Origin: Zygotorulaspora mrakii
Lineage: Eukaryota > Ascomycota > Saccharomycetes > Saccharomycetales > Saccharomycetaceae
Reading direction: 5' to 3'
NCBI RefSeq assembly: GCF_013402915.1
Contig: NC_050726.1
Span: 265,501-329,500, forward strand
Length of the DNA stretch: 64,000 bases
Positions within the stretch are counted from its first letter, which is position 1. Every line of letters starts with the position of its first letter. The translations under genes and the position numbers were made by a program. The notes beneath the pieces were generated by a model. That model worked only from the letters and a program-made list of their open reading frames with translations, had not been told where the DNA came from and ran no database searches. This document shows positions 8,131 to 17,132 of the stretch, in pieces.

Positions 8131-10647
8131 TCATTTCAGTTGAAACTGTTCTTTTATGAAATTCCATTCTTGATTGAAAGTTTCCATTCTATATATACGT
8201 CTTATTGATGGGACATTATGTCTGGCAGAAGTATCCTTTTCTTTGTCGTACCAAGTATCAACTAAGCCCACCTCTTCTCGGAAGTAAGGTGATGAGGAAA
8301 CACTTACACCTATCCAATGTGCCTTGTAAAAGCCTTCATATCCACTGCATAAGACACTTGTACGTGAAAATTCACAAAGGTCTGCGGCGTTCAACAGGTA
8401 GATACTAGCTGCCACACTATATTCCTCTAGAATAGGTTCTCCTGTATAGGAGCTATTGAATAAAACAGAACTTGAAGAGAGCGACACCTTCATTCCTACT
8501 TTGAACAAATCCATGAATGGATTTTTCACATAAGTTGATTCCTCTCTTTCTGTAATGTCTCTAGTTGTTGAAGGGAGCTCATGTCTGAGTTTTGCCCATA
8601 CATCGCTTTGGTAATTCTGAACAGCAATTGCGGAAACAGAGGATAATGGAGCAACAATCATGGGAATTTGACACAAATAGAAGAGGTAGGTGAGCATTGG
8701 AGGACTGTGCCACAGTGGCTCAGCCTGTACAATCCCCGCCTCACAGAGCAAGAGATTGCAAACCAGTGATTCCACCTGGTCTGTGAAATTTAACGAGGGA
8801 TCGAATTGTGAGGTTCTATTGGTTAAAGGCGAACAGTAATTCCTGAGAGATAATGTGTTCAAATACTTGCAGTGACGGATACCATTTAGTTGAGATAATG
8901 CAGAGTAAATATGATACATGTAGTAACTTATTGTTGGATTATCGCCACTTGCCCACTCAACGGGTTCTGTATCAATGCTTGAAAAGCTTTTCCAGATATA
9001 ATCATCAGATTGAGAAACCACCAGATCCATACAGCAGACATTTGATAAGAAAAATTGCAGCTCTATATTCGTAACCTTTTCGTTTTTGAAAAGCGGCTCA
9101 AAGATAAGATTTAAATATTCCTGGAAATTTTTGATTCTACCGCAAGAAATTAGCTTTGAGTAACATCTTGATATTCGTACATTCCATCGAACATTATAAG
9201 AGATAATTTTCCACCTAATTATCCAATGAGCAAACTTTATCCACCAGCTTGTTTCACCTTCGCCGTAAAACTGGAAATCTATTGAAACTTGGCAAAGCTG
9301 GTATTTAGACTTTTCCAACATGTGAACACAGTGTTTGATGAATATTTCAGCGAGGTATTCACCATCAATATAGTTATCAGTTTCTAGAAAAGTTATCGCC
9401 AATAAATGAAATCGCAACTCTTTGCCCCTCAAGGTTTTTACAGCATTCTTGGTTGGGAATACGTGTGCTCCTGTCAAATAAACATCTTTGTACCATTCCA
9501 AAAATTCATCATTTATAATTTTTAGCCCAATATCCAAGGGTTCAGTTGGGGAGCAACTTTTTTCGAAAATTTGTATCAAAGTGAAGGCATCCCCATCGTC
9601 GGATCTATAAACGACTCTATGAGGCTCAAAGTTCAGTTTCTCCCATATGAACTCACTTAATTGGCGTTGAGTTACAAATCCACTGAGCAAAAGGTCTCTA
9701 TCAACTTTTCTTGCATTATAAAAATCCCGTAAGGGCACTCTTTTGTTCTCTAAAATTTCAGCTTTTGAGTTCAATAACTGAAATAGCTCAAATTTATTTT
9801 TCAGATAATCCATTCTTCTTTGAGCCATCTCAGACACTGTTGGACGCTGTAAGGTCTTGACAATAAAATGAAAATCTTCACGGAATTCCTCGAAGCTCGG
9901 AATGACATTGTAGTTACAGGAAGAGGGATATGAGCTAAACTGTCTGATATGTTGTTCAAACTTGGTGATATAGTGATCTAGTTCAAAAAACTCACCTGTA
10001 TAATGTACTTTACCAAATATTTTTGATGATGGGCCGGAATCATCTTTTTCGATATATTGATCTTCCTGGTTTGTTGGGCAATAGTAACCTTCCCGTTGAC
10101 GTTCTTTCAAGTTTATCTCCTCGTCTGAGTCTGCACTCTCAGGGCTTTGCAGCCTCTTATCATACGCAAATTTCCAAAATTTAGGCAACGGCTTTGGATA
10201 TAGAAACCATTTTTCAATGTCATTCTTGGCATTCGATCCGGAGTCTTGCGAGCTTGCCAGAATATATTTTATTCGCAAATTGGCAATACTCTCAAATGGG
10301 TTTTCATTTCCGCAGATATCTACCAAATTCAGATTCGATGCATCACTCGGGATTGGTTTGCTACAATGGCTTTCGTGCGTTGAATAATCCTCCAGCACCA
10401 TACTTTTCTGCTCCCCATTTTCCACAGTTTCCAAGTACATAGGTGATCCAAGCAGCATCTGCCTGTCAAAACTGGTTGACAGCGATATCATATCCATGTC
10501 GTCGACGGACATTTTGTTAGGATCCGTACCAATGTTAAGTTTTCCGTCAACCAGTATACTCTGGGCCTGCTCCTCTTCACCCCTAGCTGTAATTGCATTT
10601 TCGTAGTTGTTGAATAATAGCGATGGCCTTCTTTGAAAACTGGTCAT
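8131..10647 (-). CDS. AMP-deaminase-like pseudoenzyme (YJL070C/YBR284W family)
   Basis: 838 residues, the single-copy relative of the S. cerevisiae duplicates YJL070C and YBR284W. The AMP-deaminase fold is recognisable: FELFQLLNSKAE...LRDFYNARKVD (~287-316), KVGMKVSLS (~717-724), and EPILEEYSVAAS...LCEFSRTSVLCSG (~737-768). The catalytic residues are not there. The DTHxH metal motif of true enzymes is RDLLL at ~317-321; the HxGEAG segment reads LLLCEAG; SLSTDDPLQFH is replaced by SLSSSSVLFN (722-731), losing the paired Asp. Catalysis is therefore unlikely. The first ~140 residues are acidic, Ser-rich and probably disordered. The frame is intact over 2.5 kb, so it looks maintained rather than decayed. 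Function is unknown; a regulatory or scaffolding role is inference. Confidence 0.92.
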   Translation of the reverse strand: MTSFQRRPSLLFNNYENAITARGEEEQAQSILVDGKLNIGTDPNKMSVDDMDMISLSTSFDRQMLLGSPMYLETVENGEQKSMVLEDYSTHESHCSKPIPSDASNLNLVDICGNENPFESIANLRIKYILASSQDSGSNAKNDIEKWFLYPKPLPKFWKFAYDKRLQSPESADSDEEINLKERQREGYYCPTNQEDQYIEKDDSGPSSKIFGKVHYTGEFFELDHYITKFEQHIRQFSSYPSSCNYNVIPSFEEFREDFHFIVKTLQRPTVSEMAQRRMDYLKNKFELFQLLNSKAEILENKRVPLRDFYNARKVDRDLLLSGFVTQRQLSEFIWEKLNFEPHRVVYRSDDGDAFTLIQIFEKSCSPTEPLDIGLKIINDEFLEWYKDVYLTGAHVFPTKNAVKTLRGKELRFHLLAITFLETDNYIDGEYLAEIFIKHCVHMLEKSKYQLCQVSIDFQFYGEGETSWWIKFAHWIIRWKIISYNVRWNVRISRCYSKLISCGRIKNFQEYLNLIFEPLFKNEKVTNIELQFFLSNVCCMDLVVSQSDDYIWKSFSSIDTEPVEWASGDNPTISYYMYHIYSALSQLNGIRHCKYLNTLSLRNYCSPLTNRTSQFDPSLNFTDQVESLVCNLLLCEAGIVQAEPLWHSPPMLTYLFYLCQIPMIVAPLSSVSAIAVQNYQSDVWAKLRHELPSTTRDITEREESTYVKNPFMDLFKVGMKVSLSSSSVLFNSSYTGEPILEEYSVAASIYLLNAADLCEFSRTSVLCSGYEGFYKAHWIGVSVSSSPYFREEVGLVDTWYDKEKDTSARHNVPSIRRIYRMETFNQEWNFIKEQFQLK

Positions 10648-10966
10648 TCTTATAACCGCAATTGAATTATTAGCTTACCAACAGATGTCGAAGAGAGCTT
10701 TACAGAGTTTCATTTGACTTAAAGTTTGTAAGCGGCATTTAAAATGAATCAAATTTCATGTGCAATTCTCATACACCTGGGTAAATCTCAAACTTGAACG
10801 ACAAAAAACACAAACAGATACCCAACCAACAGTGACCTTCAAGCTTTTTCAGTGTTACCGTAAAGATCCCTTTAATGATTGAATAAAGATCTCGTATTGC
10901 CCAAGTTATAAAGTTATATATAACTTATAACTTATAAATAATCACTTCACAATACAAACTTTTACA
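10648..10966. other. Intergenic upstream of tRNA-Cys and of the AMP-deaminase-like gene
   Basis: 319 bases holding the promoter of the minus-strand gene starting at 10647 and the 5' flank of the tRNA. The last ~65 bases are very AT-rich and include a near-perfect palindrome (separate entry). No LTR remnant was recognised although it flanks a tRNA. Confidence 0.6.
10903..10933. repeat. AT-rich near-perfect palindrome ahead of tRNA-Cys
   Basis: The left arm AAGTTATAAAGTTATA (10903-10918) is the reverse complement of the right arm TATAACTTATAACTT (10919-10933) apart from one missing T. It contains TATATA at the centre and ends ~34 bases before the tRNA 5' end, where TFIIIB binds upstream of yeast tRNA genes. 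Confidence 0.8.
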
Positions 10967-11038
10967 GCTCGTATGGCGCAGTGGTAGCGCAGCAGATTGC
11001 AAATCTGTTGGTCCTTAGTTCGATCCTGAGTGCGAGCT
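10967..11038 (+). tRNA. tC(GCA): tRNA-Cys (anticodon GCA)
   Basis: 72 bases that fold as a tRNA. The acceptor arm GCTCGTA (10967-10973) pairs with TGCGAGC (11031-11037), and T at 11038 is the discriminator. The A-box region is TGGCGCAGTGGTAGCGC, and the B box GTTCGATCC lies in the T arm. The anticodon stem GCAGA/TCTGT closes the seven-base loop TTGCAAA with anticodon GCA at 10999-11001, specifying cysteine. No intron. A T-run (11041-11047) immediately downstream is the RNA polymerase III terminator. Confidence 0.98.
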
Positions 11039-11040
11039 TC

Positions 11041-11047
11041 TTTTTTT
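11041..11047 (+). terminator. Pol III T-run terminator of tRNA-Cys
   Basis: Seven consecutive T residues begin three bases after the tRNA discriminator base, the usual oligo-T stop for RNA polymerase III on the coding strand. Confidence 0.85.
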
Positions 11048-11395
11048 CAAGCCCTCCACAAATGTTTTTTTGAAAACCTACGAAAAACAGAGAAAGAGCA
11101 ATAAAGAGATAAAGGATAATATAGACACTAAAATCCGCTTGTGCAAGCTGTCTATCAATGAATAATACTACTAGGCAACGGCTTGCCATCATTTTTGGTC
11201 ACCTTTATTGAATGTCAATGTTTGATCACATCGTTATAGATGATAACGTGAAAGACGATTTGGAAAATTCTGACTTAACGACGATAATCGACAAGTATAC
11301 AGGCACTAATTGATAAACGTTGAGGGGAAATTGAGTAGTCAATTTCAAGCCATTACCTCAGTAGAGACAATCCTTTTGAATATACACTGATTCTG
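11048..11395. other. Intergenic between tRNA-Cys and SSH1
   Basis: About 350 bases between the Pol III terminator and the SSH1 start at 11396. It should contain the SSH1 promoter. No further gene seen. Confidence 0.5.
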
Positions 11396-12989
11396 ATGGC
11401 AGGCTGTATGTTTTTGAGTTGTTAACGACTGGAATATTTGAACAATGTTCCTATCCCAAAGCCGGAGCACTAGCCTGGACTTGGTGCTCTTTAGACGCAA
11501 ATTTACTAACCATTGTCCATATGATGCAGTTCGATTAATTGATGTGGTTAAGCCCTTCCTACCCATTCTACCTGAGGTTGAAGCACCCTTTGAAAAGGTT
11601 TCGTTTGATGACAAACTTGTTTACACCATCATATCAGCGTTAATCTACATTTTCAGTCAATTTCCGTTGGCAGGTGTCTCAAAAGAAGAGACGGTGGTTA
11701 AAGATCCTATTTATTTCTTGCGTGGAGTATTTGGGGCGGAACCAAAGACGCTCTTGGAGTTTGGTATCTTCCCTGTTTTTTCAAGTGGTTTGATTCTACA
11801 ACTATTGGCAGGATTGAAATTGATCAAGGTTAACTTCAAAGTTCAACAAGATAGAGAATTGTTTCAGACATTGACAAAATTGGTGGCACTGCTGCAATAT
11901 TTCATTCTTGCCAACATCTTCATTTTTTCCGGCTACTATGGTGAAGATCTAAGCATTGTTCAAATCGGGCTATTGAATCTTCAATTGGTAGGAGCAGGTT
12001 TTGTTGTCATTTTGATGTCTGAGGTCATTGACAAAGGCTTTGGTTTTGCTTCTGGTTGTATGACAATAAACACTGTCGTTATTGCAACAAATTTGGTTGC
12101 CGATACTTTTGGATTCTCACAAATTGCTGTTGGCAGTGATGGTAATAAGGAAGCTCAGGGTTCTATCATCAACTTACTACAGGGTTTGAGAAGTAAGCAT
12201 AAGACTTTCTTCGGGGGTTTACTTTCTGCCTTTAATAGAGATTACTTGCCAAATCTCAATACTACTTTGATCGTCCTGGCTATTGGTGCATCTGTTTGTT
12301 ACTTACAAAGTTTCCGTTTGGAATTACCTATTAGATCAACTAAGGCTCGCGGTGTGAGTAATGTTTATCCTATTCGCCTATTGCATGTTGGTGGTTTATC
12401 TGTTGCATTTTCTTATATTCTCTTATTCACAATTCATATCGCAGCATTTGTTGTTATCCAACTAATCGGCAAAAATGATCCATCCAGTATTGTTTGCAAA
12501 ATTTTTGGTCATTATGAAAGTGTCAGCAACTTATTTTACACACCCACCTTTCCACTATCCTTATTGACACCTCCAAAATCTCTTTTTAGTGGTCTCCTTC
12601 AACAACCATTGACCTTTTTTGTTTATACGGCATTCATGCTAGTTACCGGTATATGGTTTGCAGACGTATGGCAAGGAATGTCTGGTTCTTCAGCCCGTGA
12701 TCTTGCTCTTCAATTCAAAGAGCAAGATATTACGCTAACTGGTCGTAGAGAGCAAGGGGTTGCAAAAGAGTTAGAGAAAGTTATTCCAGTTGCTTCAACA
12801 ACTGGTGCAGCTCTTTTAGCAATTCTCGCAATAGTTGGAGAATTTCTAGGATTAAAAGGTAAAGGCGCCGGTATGGTTGTAGGTGTAGCTACCGGATTCT
12901 CCTTACTAGAATTGATCTCAATAGATTATCAGCAGAGTGGTGGCCAAAGTGCCTTGGCTCAAGTACTAGGTGCTCCAGGACGTTTTTAA
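11396..12989 (+). CDS. SSH1: Ssh1 translocon channel subunit (Sec61 paralogue), with an intron
   Basis: Spliced CDS: 11396-11405 joined to 11530-12989, 489 residues (S. cerevisiae Ssh1/YBR283C is 490). Ssh1 is the channel of the second ER translocon (Ssh1-Sbh2-Sss1), mainly co-translational. The exon-1 peptide MAG plus one base, spliced to exon 2, gives MAGFRLIDVVKP against S. cerevisiae MSGFRLIDIVKP, which strongly supports the model. Using only the contiguous frame from the ATG at 11445 would add ~27 residues of translated intron. SecY-family features follow: multiple membrane spans, DPIYFLRGVFG, GLILQLLAGLKLIKVNF, EVIDKGFGF, RLELPIRSTKARG and the C-terminal ISIDYQQSGGQSALAQVLG. It keeps the YBR283C-YBR282W neighbour relation with MRPL27. 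Confidence 0.96.
11406..11529 (+). other. Spliceosomal intron in SSH1
   Basis: 124-base intron: 5' splice site GTATGT at 11406-11411, perfect branch-point TACTAAC at 11504-11510, 3' splice site GCAG ending at 11529, 19 bases after the branch point. Exon 1 is only ATGGCAGGCT. Splicing restores the conserved Ssh1 N-terminus. S. cerevisiae SSH1 is, to my knowledge, intronless. Confidence 0.93.
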
Positions 12990-13153
12990 GCAACTTGCTG
13001 CAACAGAAAAAAGCTAACGAAGTATATATAAAATATAAGTAATCGTTCACCTTACATCGCATGTTGTCAATCTAGCATCACTTTGTAAAACAAAAATAAG
13101 AATAATTCATTACTTACATCAAATTATATACATGCTGGTGCATTCATCAAAAG

Positions 13154-13591
13154 TTAACCCCTCTCAATATAGCAATTTACATCGGAACCATCGCTTTGAG
13201 CCTTTCCATTTTTCACATACTCTCTAAGTTTATCAAAATATAGTCTGGAATCTAAAATACCTTTCTGAAAGCCCTTGAAATTATGTCTAAGCTCCGGCAC
13301 ATTATGGCTGACCAGAGGTTTTAGTTCAACATTATAGTCCTGTGGAGTCACAAAAGTACGCACTTTGTTCCATTGAATGGTATAGCCACCGTACCTTGTA
13401 TGTTTACCAATACCGGATGAACGAGTACCCTTATACATGGTTTTATTACCTTGCTTTGTGGTCAAAGCAGTACGACGATTACCGGACTTGGATTGACCAT
13501 AAAATAAAGTCCCATCTCTGTACTTTTTCCATGGCCTGGTTAAAAGAGATATAGGGGACTCCTTGAATAGATTGATGCTAGTAGGTTTCAT
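13154..13591 (-). CDS. MRPL27: Mitochondrial large-subunit ribosomal protein mL41 (Mrpl27)
   Basis: 145 residues against 146 for S. cerevisiae Mrpl27/YBR282W. A component of the mitochondrial 54S ribosomal subunit. Diagnostic stretches: [17 protein letters not shown] at ~16-32, [20 protein letters not shown] at ~43-62, [10 protein letters not shown] and the C-terminal CYIERG. The basic N-terminus is consistent with mitochondrial import. Start ATG at 13591. It converges on SSH1 (164 bases between stops), as YBR282W and YBR283C do in S. cerevisiae. A 15-base A-run lies upstream in the 227-base divergent spacer to RGL1. Confidence 0.96.
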   Translation of the reverse strand: MKPTSINLFKESPISLLTRPWKKYRDGTLFYGQSKSGNRRTALTTKQGNKTMYKGTRSSGIGKHTRYGGYTIQWNKVRTFVTPQDYNVELKPLVSHNVPELRHNFKGFQKGILDSRLYFDKLREYVKNGKAQSDGSDVNCYIERG

Positions 13592-13818
13592 ACGATATGA
13601 GCAGTTGGGCCGTGTGGATCTCTTAAATTTTCACAGAATTCTCAATCAATAGTGAAGATCTTCTGATATGTGATGAATGAACTTGTCCATTGAAAAAAAA
13701 AAAAAAAGTTGACGTACAGAGTGCTTGATAAGGCGTACATATAAAGGAAGATACATACAGAAGAGCAGGCAAGCCTTTCTTAACTTGATATGGGTTGATT
13801 CGTTAGTTGAGCTGCATT

Positions 13819-15207
13819 ATGACACGTCCGATAATATCGCTGAAGCCTAGCTATAATTCCGTGGTTCGAGGTTGTCCAGGACTACCAGAAACACTGCCAC
13901 GAGTTGAATGTGAGCTGCGAATAAGGTCTAGCGACGCAAAACCCTTCAAAATTGACAAGATAGAGATCGTGCTCAAGACGGTGGAATCATTAATCAATAC
14001 GTCGCATCATTCATTTAGCTCAAAGCCAAAACTCGAGAGGACAAGTACCCATTACAAAAAGAGTATAAGGATAAGTGAAAAGAAATTGATTGGTATCGAC
14101 ATTCCTTTGACCATTGGTCTGCCAGATGATATCAAGGAAACAAACTTTAATCATAACTTTGGTCAAGCGGTAACGTTTTTGGAATGTGGCTTGCGGTACA
14201 ACGGACTCGAGGAACGTGAGCTCTTCACGAGGACTATAAATGTTGAGAGATACACATTTCTGCCTAGTCCTAAGATGTTTCCTAGCCTTGGTAGAAAAGT
14301 ATACTCCCCTGACAAAAAGTTTGCCGTAACATATAGGCTTAGGAATCCATGCGTCACAAAAGATGACTTTTTGCATGTTGATTTCGAACTTAAGCTTAAT
14401 TCTAAGGGCGGACATGACAACTCAGTTTCTTCATCATCAACGACATCACTGATCTTTAACAAAAAAAGCAAGGCAAGACTAAAGGCAGCAGTAGTGAATG
14501 TAAAGGAATTTCTCGAGGTGAATAGTGACGATCGAACGGGATCTAGCGGCGTTAATGAGCCAAAAGAGAACGTATTGCTTGAGATGGGGATGCCAATTGA
14601 TGAATTAATTACAAACAACCCTATAAGATGGTCAATGGATATTCGTATCCTTACCCAAAATGAGCTTTTCAAAGAATTTGAAGATTCCTTGCTAGAATCA
14701 CCATTACTTTCAAAATCGGTCAATTCATCGGACGAATTCTCGGCAAGCAATCCAAAAATAAATACCAGACTTATACAAAATAAAGCAGATGGAAATCCTG
14801 GTCTGGTTCCACTGCAATATCATACATCGATCACTACTCATCGTGGAAATCTCTTCAGAATTCTTCATGGGATTACTGTTAAATTCAAGATAGGTAATGG
14901 CAAAAGCTTCCAGATAAGTCAGCCCATAGATATAACACCCTGGAAACTTTCTCAACTGAAGAATGTCGAGCAACTCATTCTGCAGGAAAGAGAAACAGCG
15001 AAATATGCTAGACTCTTTTACGAGAATTTTGGTGGTCTGAAAAAAGTAGTTGCATCCGCCTCTACAGGTACTCACGCTGACAGAGTTGAGTATCCTCCGC
15101 TACCGCCAGTTGTTTATCCGAACGATTCAAGGACACTCAAAAAGCTAAATGTAGAATTCAGCGGTGAGGAGAGATCAAATCGTTCGAGAATTCCATTACT
15201 CGAATAA
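13819..15207 (+). CDS. RGL1: Rgl1-like arrestin-fold regulator of Rho1 signalling
   Basis: 462 residues. The N-terminus IISLKPSYNSVVRGCPGLPE...LPRVECELRIRS resembles an arrestin-like N-terminal domain and fits my recollection of S. cerevisiae Rgl1/YPL066W (479 aa), a cofactor of the Rho1 exchange factor Tus1 at sites of polarised growth and cytokinesis. The C-terminus keeps VEQLILQERETAKYARLFYENFGG and YPPLPPVVYPND. Position decides the name: RGL1-VPS28-CWC27-TIM50 is exactly YPL066W-YPL065W-YPL064C-YPL063W with the same orientations. The open frame begins four codons earlier at TTG; the first ATG is 13819. A Ser-rich low-complexity insert sits in the middle (~199-214). Another arrestin-related protein (ART family) is the alternative, but synteny makes it less likely. 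Confidence 0.85.
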   Translation: MTRPIISLKPSYNSVVRGCPGLPETLPRVECELRIRSSDAKPFKIDKIEIVLKTVESLINTSHHSFSSKPKLERTSTHYKKSIRISEKKLIGIDIPLTIGLPDDIKETNFNHNFGQAVTFLECGLRYNGLEERELFTRTINVERYTFLPSPKMFPSLGRKVYSPDKKFAVTYRLRNPCVTKDDFLHVDFELKLNSKGGHDNSVSSSSTTSLIFNKKSKARLKAAVVNVKEFLEVNSDDRTGSSGVNEPKENVLLEMGMPIDELITNNPIRWSMDIRILTQNELFKEFEDSLLESPLLSKSVNSSDEFSASNPKINTRLIQNKADGNPGLVPLQYHTSITTHRGNLFRILHGITVKFKIGNGKSFQISQPIDITPWKLSQLKNVEQLILQERETAKYARLFYENFGGLKKVVASASTGTHADRVEYPPLPPVVYPNDSRTLKKLNVEFSGEERSNRSRIPLLE

Positions 15208-15330
15208 GATCAATTGGCACGAAATGAAGGGTTTTAAAGATGTTGATGTCAATTTGGAAAAGTACATTCCTCAAACAAAAGTGCAATAGTGCAGAACAGA
15301 TGCACTGATCTGCAGGAAATTTGTTTCAGG

Positions 15331-16035
15331 ATGGAAGAGGTACCTTTATTTGATCGCGACATTTCACTAAAAGAGCGGGGGCTTATTGAGACTCTGTCAG
15401 AGATTTACTCCATCATAATTACTGTTGATCAAGTAGAGAAACTGTACTTGAAAGATGTAATAGAAAATGAAAATGCTTATACGGTTCTTACAAATAAACT
15501 ACTAGCGCAATATAATACATTGCTGTCAAATAATGAAAACGATTCCGATTTTAAAGAGAAATTCGGTAACTCCATAACTGAGTTCAGCGAAAAGTATAAT
15601 ATAATAGCGCCTAATGGGGTAATACGGTTGGAAAAAGGTATACCTATGACCGTTGAACATATGAGCAATAGTCAAAGTGATTCAGGGATGGCAAAAAACA
15701 ATATCAATAGCAAACACGTTGCAGAAGCAACAGGGAATTTTATTACGGTGATGGATGCAATTAAACTGAATTATAGAGCCAAGGACCAATTACATCCATT
15801 ACTTGCTGAATTGCTGTTAAGCATCAACCGAATCGGTGGTTTGCATTCGAATGATATGAGTAACGGGGAAAAAGGATCAGATAGAACTTTCGGAGAAAAT
15901 AAGAAGAAATTGGTAGAATGGATTGTGAAGATAAACAAGATGAAAATGAGTGAAGAACTTGATGAAAAAGAGGCTAAAGAACTGCTATTTGATCTCGATA
16001 TTGCATACAAAAGCTTCTTTGCAATGCTTAACTGA
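15331..16035 (+). CDS. VPS28: ESCRT-I subunit Vps28
   Basis: 234 residues matching S. cerevisiae Vps28/YPL065W (242). It is part of ESCRT-I (Vps23-Vps28-Vps37-Mvb12), which sorts ubiquitinated cargo into multivesicular bodies. EVPLFDRDISLKERGLIETL opens the core-binding N-terminal part. VAEATGNFITVMDAIKLNYR and DQLHPLLAELLLSINRI mark the C-terminal four-helix domain that contacts ESCRT-II, ending LLFDLDIAYKSFFAML. The longest frame begins at a GTG at 15289; the first ATG at 15331 gives MEEVPLFD, aligning with the family core, so it was chosen. It follows RGL1 by only 123 bases and ends 42 bases from the convergent CWC27. Confidence 0.95.
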   Translation: MEEVPLFDRDISLKERGLIETLSEIYSIIITVDQVEKLYLKDVIENENAYTVLTNKLLAQYNTLLSNNENDSDFKEKFGNSITEFSEKYNIIAPNGVIRLEKGIPMTVEHMSNSQSDSGMAKNNINSKHVAEATGNFITVMDAIKLNYRAKDQLHPLLAELLLSINRIGGLHSNDMSNGEKGSDRTFGENKKKLVEWIVKINKMKMSEELDEKEAKELLFDLDIAYKSFFAMLN

Positions 16036-16077
16036 AGCATTCCATATAGACATAGACATACAGATGAATCAATCCAT

Positions 16078-16974
16078 CTAGATTCCCTTTTTGAGAATAT
16101 TTTTACCCTTCACATTTTTCTTGAATATATCAAGCATTATTAAGGTTTTCCGCTCACGATTGGCTTTCTCATCTTGTTGAAACAAATATTTCTGTGCAGC
16201 TTCGGTGATTTCCTCACCTTGATCATCAGTTTCCTCCAAACAATCTAAATGTTGAGCGCGACTCGCGTCAGAGTCAGTCCCAGCAGGATAAACAGTTGGT
16301 TCTACCTGGACTTTAATTCCTTTAGGCATCTTTATGCACATCCTCTTCCTTGAAGGCAATTCATTGTTTTCATCCTCATCTTTATATCCATCTTCATTGT
16401 CGTCTTCATCCTCATCTTCATAAAGCAGCCTGACCTTTGTCAACTTCTTTGGTCGTATCTCTTCAAGAATTTTTGATTGTATAGTTTTTACTTGTGGTAA
16501 ATCTTTAAAATAGGGTATCGTTATTTCAGTTTCTTTAACATGTGCCGGGTACAACAATAAGCCATCTGGCCTAACTTCACTGCTATCAGCAATAGCTTTC
16601 AACGTGTAGAAAGAGCCATCGACAATTTTACCTGCGATTACTTTGTTGTCTGTGTCCTGCGTCGTGTACTCTTTGAGTGTCATAAACCATCTATTGGTGT
16701 TGTTGTCCCAGCCCAGTATCCCATTCCTATTAAATTTTATCCTGTCGTTAGTTTCTGTTGGAAGAGAAAGGTTGTCAGATCTATTATGAGAGAAGAAAAT
16801 TGTTTTGCCATCACCAGAAATTTCGTAAATGGCTTCATCCTTTAGCTTACCCAACTGACAATCCTCGAGAAATTTTCTAGAAGCAGTTGGTATCTCCTTA
16901 CACCACAACTCCACATCCAAGCGGCCTTTGCTGGTATATATGATACATTTAGCAGTAGTTTGTGGTTCTTGCAT
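16078..16974 (-). CDS. CWC27: Spliceosome-associated cyclophilin Cwc27
   Basis: 298 residues against 301 in S. cerevisiae Cwc27/YPL064C, a Cef1/NTC-associated protein. The N-terminal half is a divergent cyclophilin domain: YTSKGRLDVELWCKEIPTA, RNGILGWDNNTNRWFMTLKE and VIAGKIVDG. The usual FHRxIxxF catalytic segment is replaced, so prolyl isomerase activity is doubtful, as in the yeast family. An acidic run (DEDEDDNEDGYKDEDEN, ~188-204) and a basic C-terminal tail follow. Start ATG at 16974. It shares a 158-base divergent promoter with TIM50, as YPL064C/YPL063W do. Confidence 0.93.
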   Translation of the reverse strand: MQEPQTTAKCIIYTSKGRLDVELWCKEIPTASRKFLEDCQLGKLKDEAIYEISGDGKTIFFSHNRSDNLSLPTETNDRIKFNRNGILGWDNNTNRWFMTLKEYTTQDTDNKVIAGKIVDGSFYTLKAIADSSEVRPDGLLLYPAHVKETEITIPYFKDLPQVKTIQSKILEEIRPKKLTKVRLLYEDEDEDDNEDGYKDEDENNELPSRKRMCIKMPKGIKVQVEPTVYPAGTDSDASRAQHLDCLEETDDQGEEITEAAQKYLFQQDEKANRERKTLIMLDIFKKNVKGKNILKKGI

Positions 16975-17132
16975 TCTAGCTGTTTTTGTTGTTCCAAATA
17001 ATTTGAAATTTTATATTTCAATTTTAAAAAAATTTTCGTCAAATTGGTTATTATAATAAAAGACGTAGATATTTGGCTCTTAAAAGTGTAAAAAGCTTGT
17101 AAAATCAATCAGTTAGCAGCCATAGTTTAGTA

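Noticed and set aside
11445..11529. ATG at 11445 as the SSH1 start
   Set aside because: It translates intron sequence including the branch point; the spliced model gives the conserved N-terminus.
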